Assembly: GCF_954871325.1 (NCBI RefSeq)
Contig: NC_088775.1
Location: 86,901,561-86,965,560 of the forward strand
Length of the DNA stretch: 64,000 nt
Direction of reading: 5' to 3'
Source: Gordionus sp. m RMFG-2023
Taxonomy: Eukaryota > Nematomorpha > Gordioida > Chordodea > Parachordodidae
The notes below the pieces were generated by a model. It saw nothing but the letters and a program-made list of their open reading frames with translations, searched no databases and was not told the DNA's origin. Made by a program: the position numbers and the translations under genes. Of this stretch, positions 11,706 through 23,485 are shown piece after piece; position 1 is the stretch's first letter, and every line of letters starts with the position of its first letter.

Positions 11706-13356
11706 TACGCAGCGGAGGGGGGGGGGCAAATCCCCCACCCCCCAAAGCCAAAAAATGCAGATACCGGATATATTTTTTAAAAATATTATTGTTTATATTA
11801 AATATATTTATTCCTATCTCATATTAAATATATATTTAATTACATTAATCTTCACATTTATCTACTAAATTATTTTATCAATTAATTTCGATTTCAAGTT
11901 TTCCGGCGTAATATTTACTTATTATTTTCAAATTTTTAGTGGCGTAATATTTATCTACCATTTTCAAATTTCTAGTCAAATAATAATTATTTCTGAAACT
12001 TCTTGTCCAACAGGGAAAAAGAAATTGCAACCTTGTCCAACGAGATCGAGTCTCTGCCATCAAGCGGTAACAAGGAGTTAGAAAAGCCAATTATTTGCTA
12101 TTACTGAAATATCACAATGGCCTGAAAGAAATATTTCCTTGGAAGCAAATTATTGGATTCAATGCTTATTCCAAATTTTATTTCTCATTAGAATGTATTA
12201 TTTAATTATACAACTATTTTAAGTATTACTTTTCAAAAACATGACTGACTTGATTAAGAAGAAGAATAGCGGAGAGCATTTTATCAGAACTCAAGGAAAT
12301 TAAGGCTAATGTTGATGAAGAATTCAATATTTTATATTTTATTGTTGAGTCAAAGCAGAGCTATACGTATTTAATATTTGTCTCCCTCGACTTGTAGCAA
12401 GGCAAGCTCATCGTTAAAACATTAATATAGGATCATTAGAAGAGTGTATCTTAAATACAGATACATTTATAACCCAAATAAATGAATTATCATGCAGCAC
12501 TTACTAATCTGCAAATAACTTCCACAAAATCCTTCCCAACCTTTTTTAGATGGTGATAGAAAAAGAAATATTTGATAGATTTTTATTATGAAGATGTTAA
12601 AGTATCTTATGATGCCTTACTATGAATAACTATGTTTATAAGATTAACTATGGTTGATACAGTCCCAAAAAATGCTATGGATGCTCTGCATTATTTCAAA
12701 CACATTTTAGATTAAATTCCCAATGTATTAAAAGGGTTTATAAACTCGTAAACTAATGAGAGAACATTCTCTTTTTTAAGAAGAATAACAGAGGCCTGCA
12801 GAAGTACAATTTGCAGGGCACGGCCCGGATTTTTTTTATACGGCCCGGCCTAGGTTTTTTTAAAAAATTTTCAGGCCCGGTCCGGCTTTATTTAAATTTT
12901 AGGCCCGACTCGGCCTTTTTTAAAAAATTTTCAGGCCCGGCCCGGCTTTTTTTTAAATAAAATTTTCAGGCCCGGCCCAGATTTTTTAAAAATAAATTAT
13001 ATTTATTTTTGATTTTTATAGCTAATAATAACGATTTCAAATATAGGCTATTTTAAAAAATATAGCCCGTATTGGGTGTTTTTTTAAAATAATTCAAGCC
13101 CGGCCTGGGTGTTTTTTTAAAAAAAAATCGGGCCCGGCCCGGATATATTTTAAAAAATAAAAATATTGTCCGGCCCCCGGGCCTGGCCTGCAGGTCTCTG
13201 AAAAACATACCAAGATGTACAACATCTGAAAGTAGATTGAAAGGTTTGGATCTTTTGAATATTCATAGACATTTGAAGACAAGCAAGGATGAGATAATTA
13301 AAAAATTAGCTCAATCACAACGAAGATATTCTATACTGTATTATAATTTAAAAAAA
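11700..13356 (+). mobile_element. Decayed hAT transposase gene (ZMYM/Dimer_Tnp_hAT type)
   Basis: A possible left end with GGCGTACGCAG plus a G-run lies at about 11,703-11,730. The recognisable part is the C-terminal dimerisation region of a hAT transposase: NERTFSFLRRI at about 12,757-12,788, then, after an interruption, SRLKGLDLLNIHRHLK at about 13,230-13,280, ending with TAA near 13,356. This matches the family pattern of ERxFSxLxRIK followed by RLxGLALLxIHR. Upstream (12,240-12,756) the frame is broken many times but IPNVLKGF can be seen. A GC-rich MITE splits the two conserved blocks. The gene is dead. It lies immediately upstream of chitinase exon 2 at 13,367. Confidence 0.75.
12789..13201. 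mobile_element. GC-rich hAT-like MITE inside the hAT transposase remnant
   Basis: Left end CAGAGGCCTGCAG, right end (reverse complement) CAGAGACCTGCAGGCC, with a core of repeated GGCCCGG words alternating with A/T runs. It interrupts the transposase between codons for FLRRI and the following KNIP. A target duplication is not clean (AAGAATAA against AAAAACAT). It is of the same general type as 4,964-5,295 but with different termini. Confidence 0.65.
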
Positions 13357-13779
13357 AATAATTAAGTATCTTCAAAAGTTATTTTTGGGTATATACCTTA
13401 CTGGAGTCAAATGATCTTAGATATATCGAAGGTGAATGGTAACCTTTATACTCATATACTTTATGTCAATGTGGGAATAGAGAAGGAAGGAAAAATTAGA
13501 GTTGATTCTAGTAAGTCGTAAATAGTATATCATATATATATATATATATATAGTAATTAAATCGGTATGTGGTGATTAAGGATTTATTACAATATCGAAA
13601 CTATATTAAAATAAATCAGTTAATATTTCTTGCAGAGTCATTCATTTATTATTCATATATTTTTTTCTTCATCTTCATGTCCTAGCTTAGTTAGAAGGTT
13701 AGATAATTTTATCAACATGTATAAGTTGTATTAGTTTCAATTTAAGTTTATAAAAAAAATAATTTTATCTATTTATTTT

Positions 13780-14042
13780 AAAAGTAAAAGTAAAAGTAAA
13801 AGTAAAAGTAAAAGTAAAAGTAAAAGTAAAAGTAAAAGTAAAAGTAAAAGTAAAAGTAAAAGTAAAAGTAAAAGTAAAAGTAAAAGTAAAAGTAAAAGTA
13901 AAAGTAAAAGTAAAAGTAAAAGTAAAAGTAAAAGTAAAAGTAAAAGTAAAAGTAAAAGTAAAAGTAAAAGTAAAAGTAAAAGTAAAAGTAAAAGTAAAAG
14001 TAAAAGTAAAAGTAAAAGTAAAAGTAAAAGTAAAAGTAAAAG
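13780..14042 (+). repeat. (AAAAGT)n microsatellite, about 44 units
   Basis: An essentially perfect hexanucleotide array. It ends exactly at the AG of the exon 3 acceptor of the chitinase pseudogene (14,041-14,042), so the place where a pyrimidine tract should be is pure A/G/T with no C. Read in reverse it gives a (Phe-Thr)n open frame, which has no meaning as a protein. Confidence 0.97.
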
Positions 14043-14349
14043 CCGATTTCACAAAACTATAGAATTTAACAACCAAGTATCCTGATTTAAAAATTTTACC
14101 TAGTGTAGGAGGTCAAACTTGGGGATGGATGGTCAGGTAAAGACATTGAAAATAACAAATAATTTTAATATAAAAATTATTTTTCGTTCATTCAAGTCAA
14201 CTAACTACAGATGCTGATCCAAACATTTGCGTCAAGCTGTAAAACTGTAATACAGCAATACGGATTACATGGGATTGACATTGATTGGGAATATCCCAGT
14301 GAGAACGAAAAAGCCAGATTTGGATATATATTAAAGGTATGTCCTTAGC

Positions 14350-15695
14350 TACCATATACAAAAAACCTCTTTAACAATACAAAGATAAAAACATTTTTTA
14401 CTACTTTTTCCATATCTTTCAATATTTTATCATAAAAAGTGCCAAACTAAATTTTAGTAGTTAAGAAGTCTGTACTTACAAAGAAAAATAAACACATAAA
14501 TAGGTATTTGAATTTAATTTCTGCGTGGAAATTATTATTGTTTTATCTACATATATCAACAGCTTACACTTGTTGATTCAATTTTATATTTCTTAAAGCT
14601 ACTTTTGCCATTTCTAATGGTTATCACATTTAATCTATGTTTCCATTTATAATTATTCACACAATCATTTATACATATAAATTCTCATATTTAATAACAT
14701 TAGGCTACTTTAATGATATGCTTCCATCTTTATTTTCCCTCAACTATTTTCCTAGAACATCGCCCACCATATCTGTTTATTGATTTACATCAAGCCTAAT
14801 TTACTACTAATACTAATATATTTTTGCAGCTCATATTCGCTATTCACTCTAACTTTTCTATAACTGATTTATATAATTTGCCCATTAGAATTAGGAGCAT
14901 TTTTTTTTGTAAACTCCTTATGAGTTCTTCATTTCTTCCAGCCAAAGTTCCACTTTTACATCTCTTATTTACAGATCCAAAATATTAGTAAAACCAGTAT
15001 ACCAATTTTATTATCTATTCCTTGTGTCAACATCTTTATTGGATTGTACTGCCAAGTCACAATAAAAAAATTCCTCAAATAAAAATTGCTAAACAACAAC
15101 CAAACCTTTTTTTAAATACAAGCAATCGGTTTTGATTTATAATGTATCATATCCCATTGTACAAATTCACCTAGTTAGTTCAGAGAAAAAAAAACTCTCA
15201 GGATTTATATCTGCTTTTATACACACTCAACTACTAGGCCAAATATCTTTCTCAAAATCGACGATTTTTTAAATATATATTATACTCATTATGTGACAGT
15301 GGCGTTCCAAACAAACAACAAATGTACCCATTCGTACACTGCCATTGGCTGTAACTAATAAAAACCTGTTTTTAAGTTTATCGTCATATCGAACAATACC
15401 TCATTTCCCATTTAAAAAATTTTTTGAGTCATCTTAAAGCCCCCTTTTGCCCGCCTATGTTTTTTTTAAATATTTGCTTGCCAGCCCCTTTATACCTATT
15501 AATTTTGTTTAACCGAGGCCTACAAGTGTTTAAAATATAAGTCCGTTCTACTTACTTCATAAAATATTTTAAATTTATTCGCCCGCGCCTGTCTATCAGC
15601 CTCCTGTTTTGAAAATATTTTTAACACGCTAGCTCACCCTCCCAATTTTAAATTTTTAATCTGCTCACGCCTAACTCTAGCATAGGTGTACGTGT
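14350..15695 (-). repeat. Dispersed repeat family X, longest copy
   Basis: The reverse complement of this stretch matches 8,600-9,410 and 37,210-38,170. The end near 15,690 (CTCTAGCATAGG) matches CCTATGCTAGAG at about 37,212, which may be a true terminus. The terminal 300 bp contains loosely repeated GCGGGC/GAGC words. It lies inside intron 4 of the chitinase pseudogene. No protein was recognised. Confidence 0.65.
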
Positions 15696-16536
15696 GAGGA
15701 CTAAAAGACCACACGTTTCAGATTTCTAATTCGATCATAGCCTAATATTATCGGTAAACAATATTTTCTGTGGTTTATCTCTCAGATTCCTACTTATAAC
15801 ATTAACTATCGTAATAAATATGAACATGCTTAATGCCTCCCCTGTTGTATTTCCGATATCTACATGGATGCTATTCATTTTCTCATCTTGTTTATATACA
15901 TATTTATCTTCTGAGATAAATTAAATGAGAGTTATAATTTCAGAAAATTTGCTAAGTTATTCCTAAGCAAATATAATGGGTAAACACCTACAGCACAAAA
16001 TTTAAAAGATATCTTTGGTCGTTGAATATCAACTTCATCATATTGTAATGCAATTTAAAAACCATCTCCGATCATTCTAACTTATTTGCATTTTCCATCT
16101 TGCATTTTTATTTGTGTGCTGGATATCTATTTTTCGTTTAAAAAATAATTGAGATTAAACGAATTTTTCATTAGAAATTCCTACTTTCTTAGTTATTTTT
16201 ACTGTATACTAATTTCTTGTGCGACTAATATTTGTTAAAAGTTTGGCTGGCACTCTTGCTCTACTTCCACTTGGTCGGTTAAACATCATTGGCATCGCCT
16301 ACAGTGAACATGATTGTAATTTAGCCTACTCATTCAGTAATATTTTTTTTGGTCCTAACAAATCATTCTATCTCTTACCCGGTCTAGTGAACTTTTAAAA
16401 CCGCTTTTGACTACCCGGCAAGATTGCCATTTCCGATCGCAGATCAGAGTAAGGGAATGAAGTAAAATGATTTTAGTAAGAGACACTTTTTAATAATAAG
16501 ATTTTAATTAATTAAATATTTAATATATAAATTTAG
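15696..16536. other. Remainder of chitinase pseudogene intron 4
   Basis: Between repeat X and exon 5. A slightly GC-richer stretch at about 16,230-16,460 has no recognisable reading frame on either strand. Confidence 0.4.
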
Positions 16537-17959
16537 ATTTTGCGAGAAACACTAGGATCAAATCTATTACGGCAAAAGCTCCTGCTAATGTTAAATACTC
16601 TGTTGGATTGGATGAAGTAGCTTTGAATAAGTGAATGGACATATATATATATAATTTCGCTATATCCCTATCTGCAAAGGAAGAATTTTCTTTCTTCTAG
16701 TAAATATATTGTCACATAAATATTATAAATGTAAAGAAATGATTATATATGATTAATATAAAGTTATCTAGATTACGTAATGTTGATGACATACGACTTC
16801 CATGAATCCTTATTAGAAAGTTATACTGGACATAACACACCTCTATTTGGGCCAGGACCTAACACAATCTTTCAAATATAATTTTATAGAATTATTTTTA
16901 ACGTTTTGACACCCTAAAATAAAACTTTAAAAAATAAGTAATCTAATTATTTAAGAAAGGATGTGCTGATGAATGGATAAAAAAAGGTCTTAGAAGCGTA
17001 ATTGTAATTGGGTTGGCATATTATGGTCGTAGTTGATTATTGCAAAATGCAATTAATTTTGGTGTTGGTGTAGCGTCAATTGACCCTGGAAATGGTCTTG
17101 ATGGAATGTTGACTTGGAACGAAGTAAATGGATATTCAATATATTAATGCTAACATATTCATCTGTTTATATTTTATAATTAAGATAGATATTGCAGGTT
17201 GGAATAATTATTGGGATGACATAGCGAAAGTGCCTTACGCTGTTTTAGGCAAACAGTGGCTGAGTTACGATAATGAGAAGATCTTGGAAGCTAAAGTTAT
17301 CAGAAAATGGGATAAAATATATGAAAATTATTACTGATTCTAGATAATTGACAAAGTCTATATTACAAAAATAATATATAAAAATACATTCTCCTTTATG
17401 TTTATACTCATCCGAAATTAGATTGAATGGGTTTGTCAGAACAACTATCAAGGGGTGATGATTAACGATATAGCTATGGAAATGACTCAAACTCTGATTC
17501 AATTCGTCCAAAATGCAATAAACTACTATTGCGGAGAAGGTACAACTGTTACTAACTCATCAATTACAGCCACGGATAAATGGTATACGCACACTACAAT
17601 CAATACTATCGATAATTGCAGCACTGATACTGATACTATGTGTAATGGTCAATTATTTGCAAAATATCCTCCGGATTGCAAGTGAGAAAGTTCATGTTCA
17701 TTTCCTCAATATTAAATATTAATATATGTCAGGTTTTCTTTTTTTTTGTATTTAATAATGAATATATTTTTAAGCTATTATATTTTTATTTTAATCAATA
17801 TAAACTCTTTTCATTTTCCATCATTTTTACATTCATAAAAATTTCCAAGTTTTAAAATAAAATTAATTAATTTATAAATTTGTAATTCACCTAATTTAAT
17901 TCTATTAAATAATTAATATTTGTATATATATTTATATACATATAAAAAAAACATTTTAA

Positions 17960-19913
17960 AAAAATAAATAAATATAGTGTTTGTGACGGTGTTAAAAAAA
18001 AATAAAAAAAAATATATTGAGGTTAGGAAGGATAATTTTGTGGGGAGAGACTGCTTATGAAGCTAATATAATTAGCCTTGTGTATTGCGATGGAGAGCCT
18101 TTGCTTTAAGAAGAAGCCCTCGCGGGGTTCACCGGTTTGTTGACGAATGTGGGAGCCGAGTTCCTTGAAAAAGGATAAGGCATATTTCCCAAAAGTAGTA
18201 AGGGTAGTGGAAATAATGGGGATGAAAATATATTCTTGAGAGATTTCGGAATATTTCGCTATTTTGAGTGTCTCCTTTTTCTCGAGTATATTGACTGTTT
18301 GATTTGATGGAGCGAGTGGATCAATACAAGAATAGTTCCAGACCAGAAATTGACCGCGCTTCCAAGGAATTTGCGAAATACCGTCAGGCCGTTTCCCATC
18401 AGATCTGAAAAGACCGGATGGTTCAAGAGTGGAGGGGATTTGAGCAGATCTAAGAGCTCTAAGAATGATCGAATTGCATAGATTATGTCTTACAATTCGA
18501 CCTTTACATGAGCGACAATGAAGACTATGTCTTCCATTGCCCAAAACTGCGGAGCCGCAACCTGAACATATGTGGGGTTGGGTAATAAGACAATTTAAAC
18601 GGATACCGATTGCATGTGTGAGCTCGTTTTTATTTAGTTGTAATTGCAGATTAATAGACGGAATGGCCTCGAGAAACTCATGGCCTGAACCATTAAGCAA
18701 AGAAGAGAATAAGGGACGGTCATATAATTGCATTCTGGAAAGGAGTGATTCAACGCAGAGTGCAATAATAGGCCTATCCCAGTCCCTCTGCTTATTAGAT
18801 TCAGGAAGAGGGTGATCCGCAGAAATTCGTGTCCTCCATTCGATGATGGCATCATTAAAAGAAGATTTATTATGTTTTTAGTTAGTAGGCAACTGGATAT
18901 AAAGGCCGTTAAGGCGAGATCGGATGGAGATCTGAGGCCCAGACCTCCCATCTTTGTGGGTAAAGAAGCTTGTGTCCAAGCAATTTCATCGAATTTAAGA
19001 TTTAGAATGTTTTCGATAAGGATTTTGATCCCATTATCATAAACTCCAAGTGGAATGGGGAATTTAAATATGGCAGTTGAGCGAAGTGCGTAAAGAATAC
19101 GGGGAATATTGAAAAAAATTTTCACCAGGAAAAAGGCTTTATGAGAAGGAAGAAGGGAAAATAAATCTGCCAGCTCTAATAAAGTATCCAAAGTGGACTG
19201 AAGAAAGAAATAGCAGAGTTACCACCAACAGGGGCTCCCAGATGATAGAGACCGTCAAGAGTCGTTACTTTGAATTTGTTAGTATTAGGTTTGATTGTAT
19301 TGATAGGGATAAATTCTGATTTCTCTGGATTAATGGAGAGTCCTATAGCTGATCCGGCCTCCTTGATGATGTTCACAGCTTTATTGACTTCAACATTGGA
19401 ACCTCCAAGGATACCATCATCAATGTACCAGAAATGCAAGGATAATGAGCAAACCGAATTAATGGATTTAATGATGTCATTAATACCTAAACAAAAGAAT
19501 AGGGAACCTAGGGGGTCTCCCTGCTGAATGCCCTCGACGGAAGGGATTTTAAAGGTATCAAACAGAAGAGTGGAGGGCTGTTGATAACACGAATAAAAAA
19601 ACTTAGTGTAACTGGGAAATAGATTACTTGAGGAACTCAAAAAGGAGTTCCGGGAGAGTGTGTTGTAAGCATTAGAGAAGTCAATTTTTATCAAGAATTC
19701 ATTAGAAGGTAAATTTTCAAGATATAATCTGGACAAATGTACAACAGCTTCACAGCCACCAGGGATTCCTACACCAAGTTGGAAGGGACTTAGGAGACGT
19801 GAAGCATCATGCTTAATTCGAGATGATATCATCTTGGCTACTAATCGGCGAAAGGTAGAACCAATGGCAATGGGTATGATATCATTATTAGGTTTATGCT
19901 TATATCTTAACAA
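17960..19913 (-). mobile_element. Non-LTR retrotransposon (RLE type), 5'-truncated copy 2
   Basis: The best LINE in the window. Minus strand from 19,913: IPIAIGSTFRRLVAK, GVGIPGGCEAVVHLSR, LIKIDFSNAYN (RT motif A), EGIQQGDPLGSLFF (motif B), FWYIDDG (motif C, catalytic Asp pair), LGAPVGG; then LFSLLPSHKAFF and MGGLGLRSPSDLALTAF; then PHICSGCGSAV with a following His and Cys (a C-x2-C-x8-H-x3-C array as in R2-like proteins), and the restriction-like endonuclease GKRPDGISQIPW..LVWNYSC. The stop is just below 18,023. Two or more frame changes (about 19,200 and 18,870-18,800) break it, and everything upstream of RT block 0/1 is missing. It separates one chitinase 3' end from another. Confidence 0.9.
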
Positions 19914-19994
19914 AATTATTGATAAATTTAATGATCACTAAATCTTGTAGAAATGTCTATATATCCTATCCTTCATGTTCTCATCTAAAATAAG

Positions 19995-20526
19995 ATTCAA
20001 TGGGCATGCCAAAAGAATTATCAAGATGTGATGATTTGGGAATTATCCCAAGAAAAACCCAATCTCGAAGTCAATTCGTCCAAGATAAACTAGATTCTTA
20101 TTGCGGTCAGTTTGTCCTAGACAAATCGGAATCTTTTTGCGGGGAAGATAGCATACTTCTTATCAAATTCTCCAATTATAACCTCAGGTGCTACACAACA
20201 CACAAATCCTCTTGTGACAACCGGAAGTTCTAATGGTTGCAACGCGGATACTAATATAATTTGTTTGGGCAAATCAGGGCTTGCCAAATATCCACCGGAT
20301 TGCAAGTATCAAAGAACAACAAAAATTTTATGTTTCTTTAAAAATATAGTTTTTAATATGAAAATTTTATTTTATACCCTTCATAAAAAATATATTTTAT
20401 GACAGTAAGTATGTGGATTTCAGATTGGTAAGCCATCCCATATTCAGTTGCCCATCTAATTTACAGCTAAACGAAGCTGGTCAATATTGTGATTGGGAAA
20501 ATAACGTTAATTGTGTGCCGTGTTAG
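19995..20526 (+). pseudogene. GH18 chitinase 3' end, exons 9-10
   Basis: Exon 9 at 19,995-20,305 begins IQWACQKNYQDVMIWELSQE, matches the gene at 33,140, and ends CLGKSGLAKYPPDC with a GTATCA donor. It has a one-base loss near 20,065, so a stop follows soon after. It also carries a 36-bp tandem duplication (20,071-20,142) that encodes QFVQDKLDSYCG and QFVLDKSESFCG in one frame. Exon 10 at 20,406-20,526 is open and ends CDWENNVNCVPC then TAG, but one of the CBM14 cysteines (VDC in relatives) is Phe (VDF). The upstream exons are missing; the truncated LINE end lies only about 80 bp away. Confidence 0.85.
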
Positions 20527-20849
20527 ACCTTATGCATAGAATTTATCTTTACATAGTTTTAAAAATGCTAATGCTAAATTTAGTTTATATTTATTATTAT
20601 TATTTTTTAGCTACTAGTATATATATTATATTGTATTGTGGGATTGGGTATAAAAATTTAATTTCAGGATTTATTATTTGATTGGATTTACAAATCTTAA
20701 TTGTATTTTTTTAATTAAAAAATTGTATTGTACCTTATAATTTTAAATTTTAACCATAGATGTAAATTATAATAATAAGTGTAAAGAATCATAGTATGTA
20801 TATAAGTCAGGTCTGTAGAGATGAACCACTATCAAGCTCATGTCTGAGG

Positions 20850-21012
20850 CAGTGTTGTTAAATCATTTAACTTTAGTAAACTCCATAATGGTTAGCCAAG
20901 TTTTAGTCCTAAACAATGAGTCTCAATCTTCAAGTTGAGATTTTAAGTCATTTTTTTTAGAATATTGGATAAGCCTTATTGAAGTTGGCCAAAGTTGGGT
21001 GATTTAACTATT
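20850..21012. mobile_element. Possible small MITE
   Basis: The left end CAGTGTTGTTAAATCA resembles the TAGTGTTGTTAAAC end of the MITE at 49,453. The right end contains TGATTTAACTA, giving imperfect inverted repeats. No target duplication was found, so the limits are guesses. Confidence 0.35.
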
Positions 21013-21095
21013 AGTTTGTGTGATATATTCGCGATTGTTTAATAATGACATTAACTCTTTATTTATTATACCTTTTCAAAATGTGATTTTGGGAT

Positions 21096-21386
21096 TATAA
21101 GAATTCTACGAATTCTCCGATTTGTGATATAATTTAAAATTGACCAAAAATATTTAATTTTTATCTTTATTTTTATTATAACATTTAAATTTTAAAAAAC
21201 TATCATATAACAAAAAAACATAACAATATATACAAAAAATAATTTATCGTTATAAATCATTTTTTTTTAACTTTTTTACCTTTTAAATTGATCTTTACTT
21301 TTACATTTAAATCGATTTTACTTTTACATAAAATATTTCATTATCACCTCGAGTGATTTTATTTAAATTATTTCCACAATATAACA
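21096..21386 (-). repeat. 3' LTR of the short LTR retrotransposon
   Basis: 291 bp, nearly identical to 23,486-23,778; the two differ mainly in lengths of homopolymer runs. Preceded by the target duplication GGGAT. Confidence 0.9.
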
Positions 21387-22510
21387 TTTCCTTCTCTTTT
21401 AGTTTCCCCCTTCATCGTACCCATCATTCGTATCGTATATTGAGGTAATCCCTAAAGTTCTTTATTTATTCCAAGTCCATGTACCTTTTACTTCTAACAT
21501 CAAATTTAACTAAAAAATTATATTTTATTTTATATAGTTTATTTATAATCAATGAATCTCTTCGGTCTCAAATTGTATTGTCGACTTGGCTCTTGAATAC
21601 TTATTTTATTTCGATCTCGTATCTGGCTTTGAACTTGAACTTGATCTCGTACTTTTATCTTGATTTTGATTTTGCTCCTGACCTCTTCCCCCTCTAAAAA
21701 CTCGTTCACTCGTCGTATAATCATTACTTGTCGATCTTATTTTTATTTGATCCTTTGTTGTTGTTTAGCCTCAGTCATATCTTTTCATTAATTTTAGCTT
21801 GTTATCCTTATCATCTAATCATTCGCTTGAACATCATCTTCACACTAGCTTGTTCATCTCATTATTCATTATCATTTTTATCAATGTTTGTAAATATGTA
21901 TTATGATCAATAAATCTCAAATAAAATAATTTTGGAATAATTGAAATGATAATGGAATAAATAATTTATCATGAGAATAAGAATCAATGGAATATAGAAT
22001 AATAGAATATTTGGAATTGTTTCATTTTATATTATAATTTTTTATTTATTATTAAATTATTTTTATTTTTAAATTTTACTCCTTTATTTTTCAATTTATA
22101 CACTTTTTTTATATCATAATTTCTCTTCAACTTGTTCTTTATAAAAAAATTTCTCCTTCTCCTTCCATCATACGATCTCCATTTCGTACTCCTAATCTCT
22201 CTTTCAATATTATGATATTTAATCATCTTTGTTTTAATTTTCATTTTCAAAGTTTTTTTAAATTTTTTATTAATTATAAAATTTTTTATTTTATTATTTT
22301 CTTCAATTTTTATTTCATTATTGTTTTTAATAACTATTATTTCTTCAATTGTTATCAAATGATTTATTTCTTCTAATTTATAAGAATTTATTTCTTTTTT
22401 AACATTTAATTTACACAATTCAATTTTATTCAAGTTTTTATTATTATGATATTTATAATTATAATTTTCATGCTTTTTATTGTAATATGTACCTTCATAA
22501 TTTTTATTAT

Positions 22511-23252
22511 CTACTTCTTTCTATTTTCCTCGATTATTTTTACAATTTTATTAAGTATGTTCCCAAAAACTTTTATCCATGTCCTTCCCAGAATTGCAAT
22601 TTTGTCATTTTGGACTACAAAAGCATCTAAGTTTTGAGTTTTGTCTTCATATCTCACTTTTATTTTAACGATTCCTAGCAGCTCTATTCTTCTCCCATCA
22701 TAGCCAGTCAGTTTCGTATCCGATTTATTCAAGACTTTGATTCCTATCTTTCTAGCAATATTAATCGGCAATATCGAAAATTGTGACCCGGTGTTGATCT
22801 GCATGTCTACCGGTATATCGTTAAGGTATATTGTAACTTTGTAATCATCATTTTCCTTGTCATCATCATCCATTCTATTTACGTCAAATCTGTTCTTGTA
22901 TGACTGATTATTGTTCTGATTATCATTGTATCTAGGTATGTATCTCGATTCGTTCTGATGTCTATAATATCTATAATTATTTTCATTATATTTGTAATTA
23001 TCATTATTATTATATCTATAGTTATCGTAGTTATAATTATTTTTATTGTTTAAATCTTGTAAAATTATTATACGGTCTCGGTCCATTATACCCCCTATCA
23101 TCATCATAAACTCTAGGATTATAATTGTTTCTATATCTTGGTTCATAATTATTTGTATGTCTCAAATCTTCATAATTATCGTATCTCGGTTTCCACTGAT
23201 ATCTGTGTACGTGCGACTTCATCCCTTTATCGTGTTCATCATATTTCATCAT
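22511..23252 (-). pseudogene. Gag-like and retropepsin-like region of the LTR element
   Basis: Fossil coding region inside the 21,096-23,778 element. The first part is rich in Asn, Tyr and Arg with repeated YRYNNND-like words, as in the low-complexity tails of some Gag proteins. The second part resembles a retroviral-type aspartic protease fold (MQINTGSQFSILP, then TGYDGRRI, then IAILGRTW). It is broken into more than one frame. A further low-complexity Lys/Asn-rich frame follows at 22,032-22,433. Confidence 0.65.
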
Positions 23253-23485
23253 CCTTAAATTTTTTACTAAATAATCTTCTAATTAATCAATTAATTTTGT
23301 TTTATCAATATTGTCTTATTTTAAATATTTTAACATTAAAATTTTATTATATTTTTATTCAATTTTATATTTTAATCATCTCTTACGTTTTTTAGAATAA
23401 TATTAAAATCATTTTCCATAATCCTCTTTCGTCTAGCTTCACCATGTTTCAGTATAATCTGTAGCGTCTTAATTCTCTGCCACCA

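Larger units (their letters stand above)
13367..17681 (+). pseudogene. GH18 chitinase pseudogene, exons 2-9
   Basis: Homologous exons: 13,367-13,510 (VIFGYIPYWSQ), 14,043-14,136 (LKILPSVGGQTWGW), 14,197-14,336 (HGIDIDWEYP), 16,537-16,630, 16,764 to about 16,866 (LMTYDFH), 16,956-17,123 (VIGLAYYGRS), 17,185-17,295 (VPYAVLGKQWLSYDNE) and 17,422-17,681 (linker and first part of CBM14, PPDCK). Damage: TAG in exon 3; exon 4 is 140 bp instead of 142 and exon 5 is 94 instead of 98 (frameshifts); exon 6 has lost its GT donor; TGA replaces a Trp codon at 17,034 in exon 7. Intron 2 is filled by an (AAAAGT)n array up to the splice site; intron 4 holds repeat X (about 14.35-15.7 kb). No signal exon or last CBM14 exon is attached; a LINE follows. 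Confidence 0.85.

Noticed and set aside
13765-14076. 103-codon minus-strand frame made almost only of Phe-Thr repeats
   Set aside because: It is the reverse reading of the (AAAAGT)n microsatellite and overlaps a chitinase splice site; not a gene.
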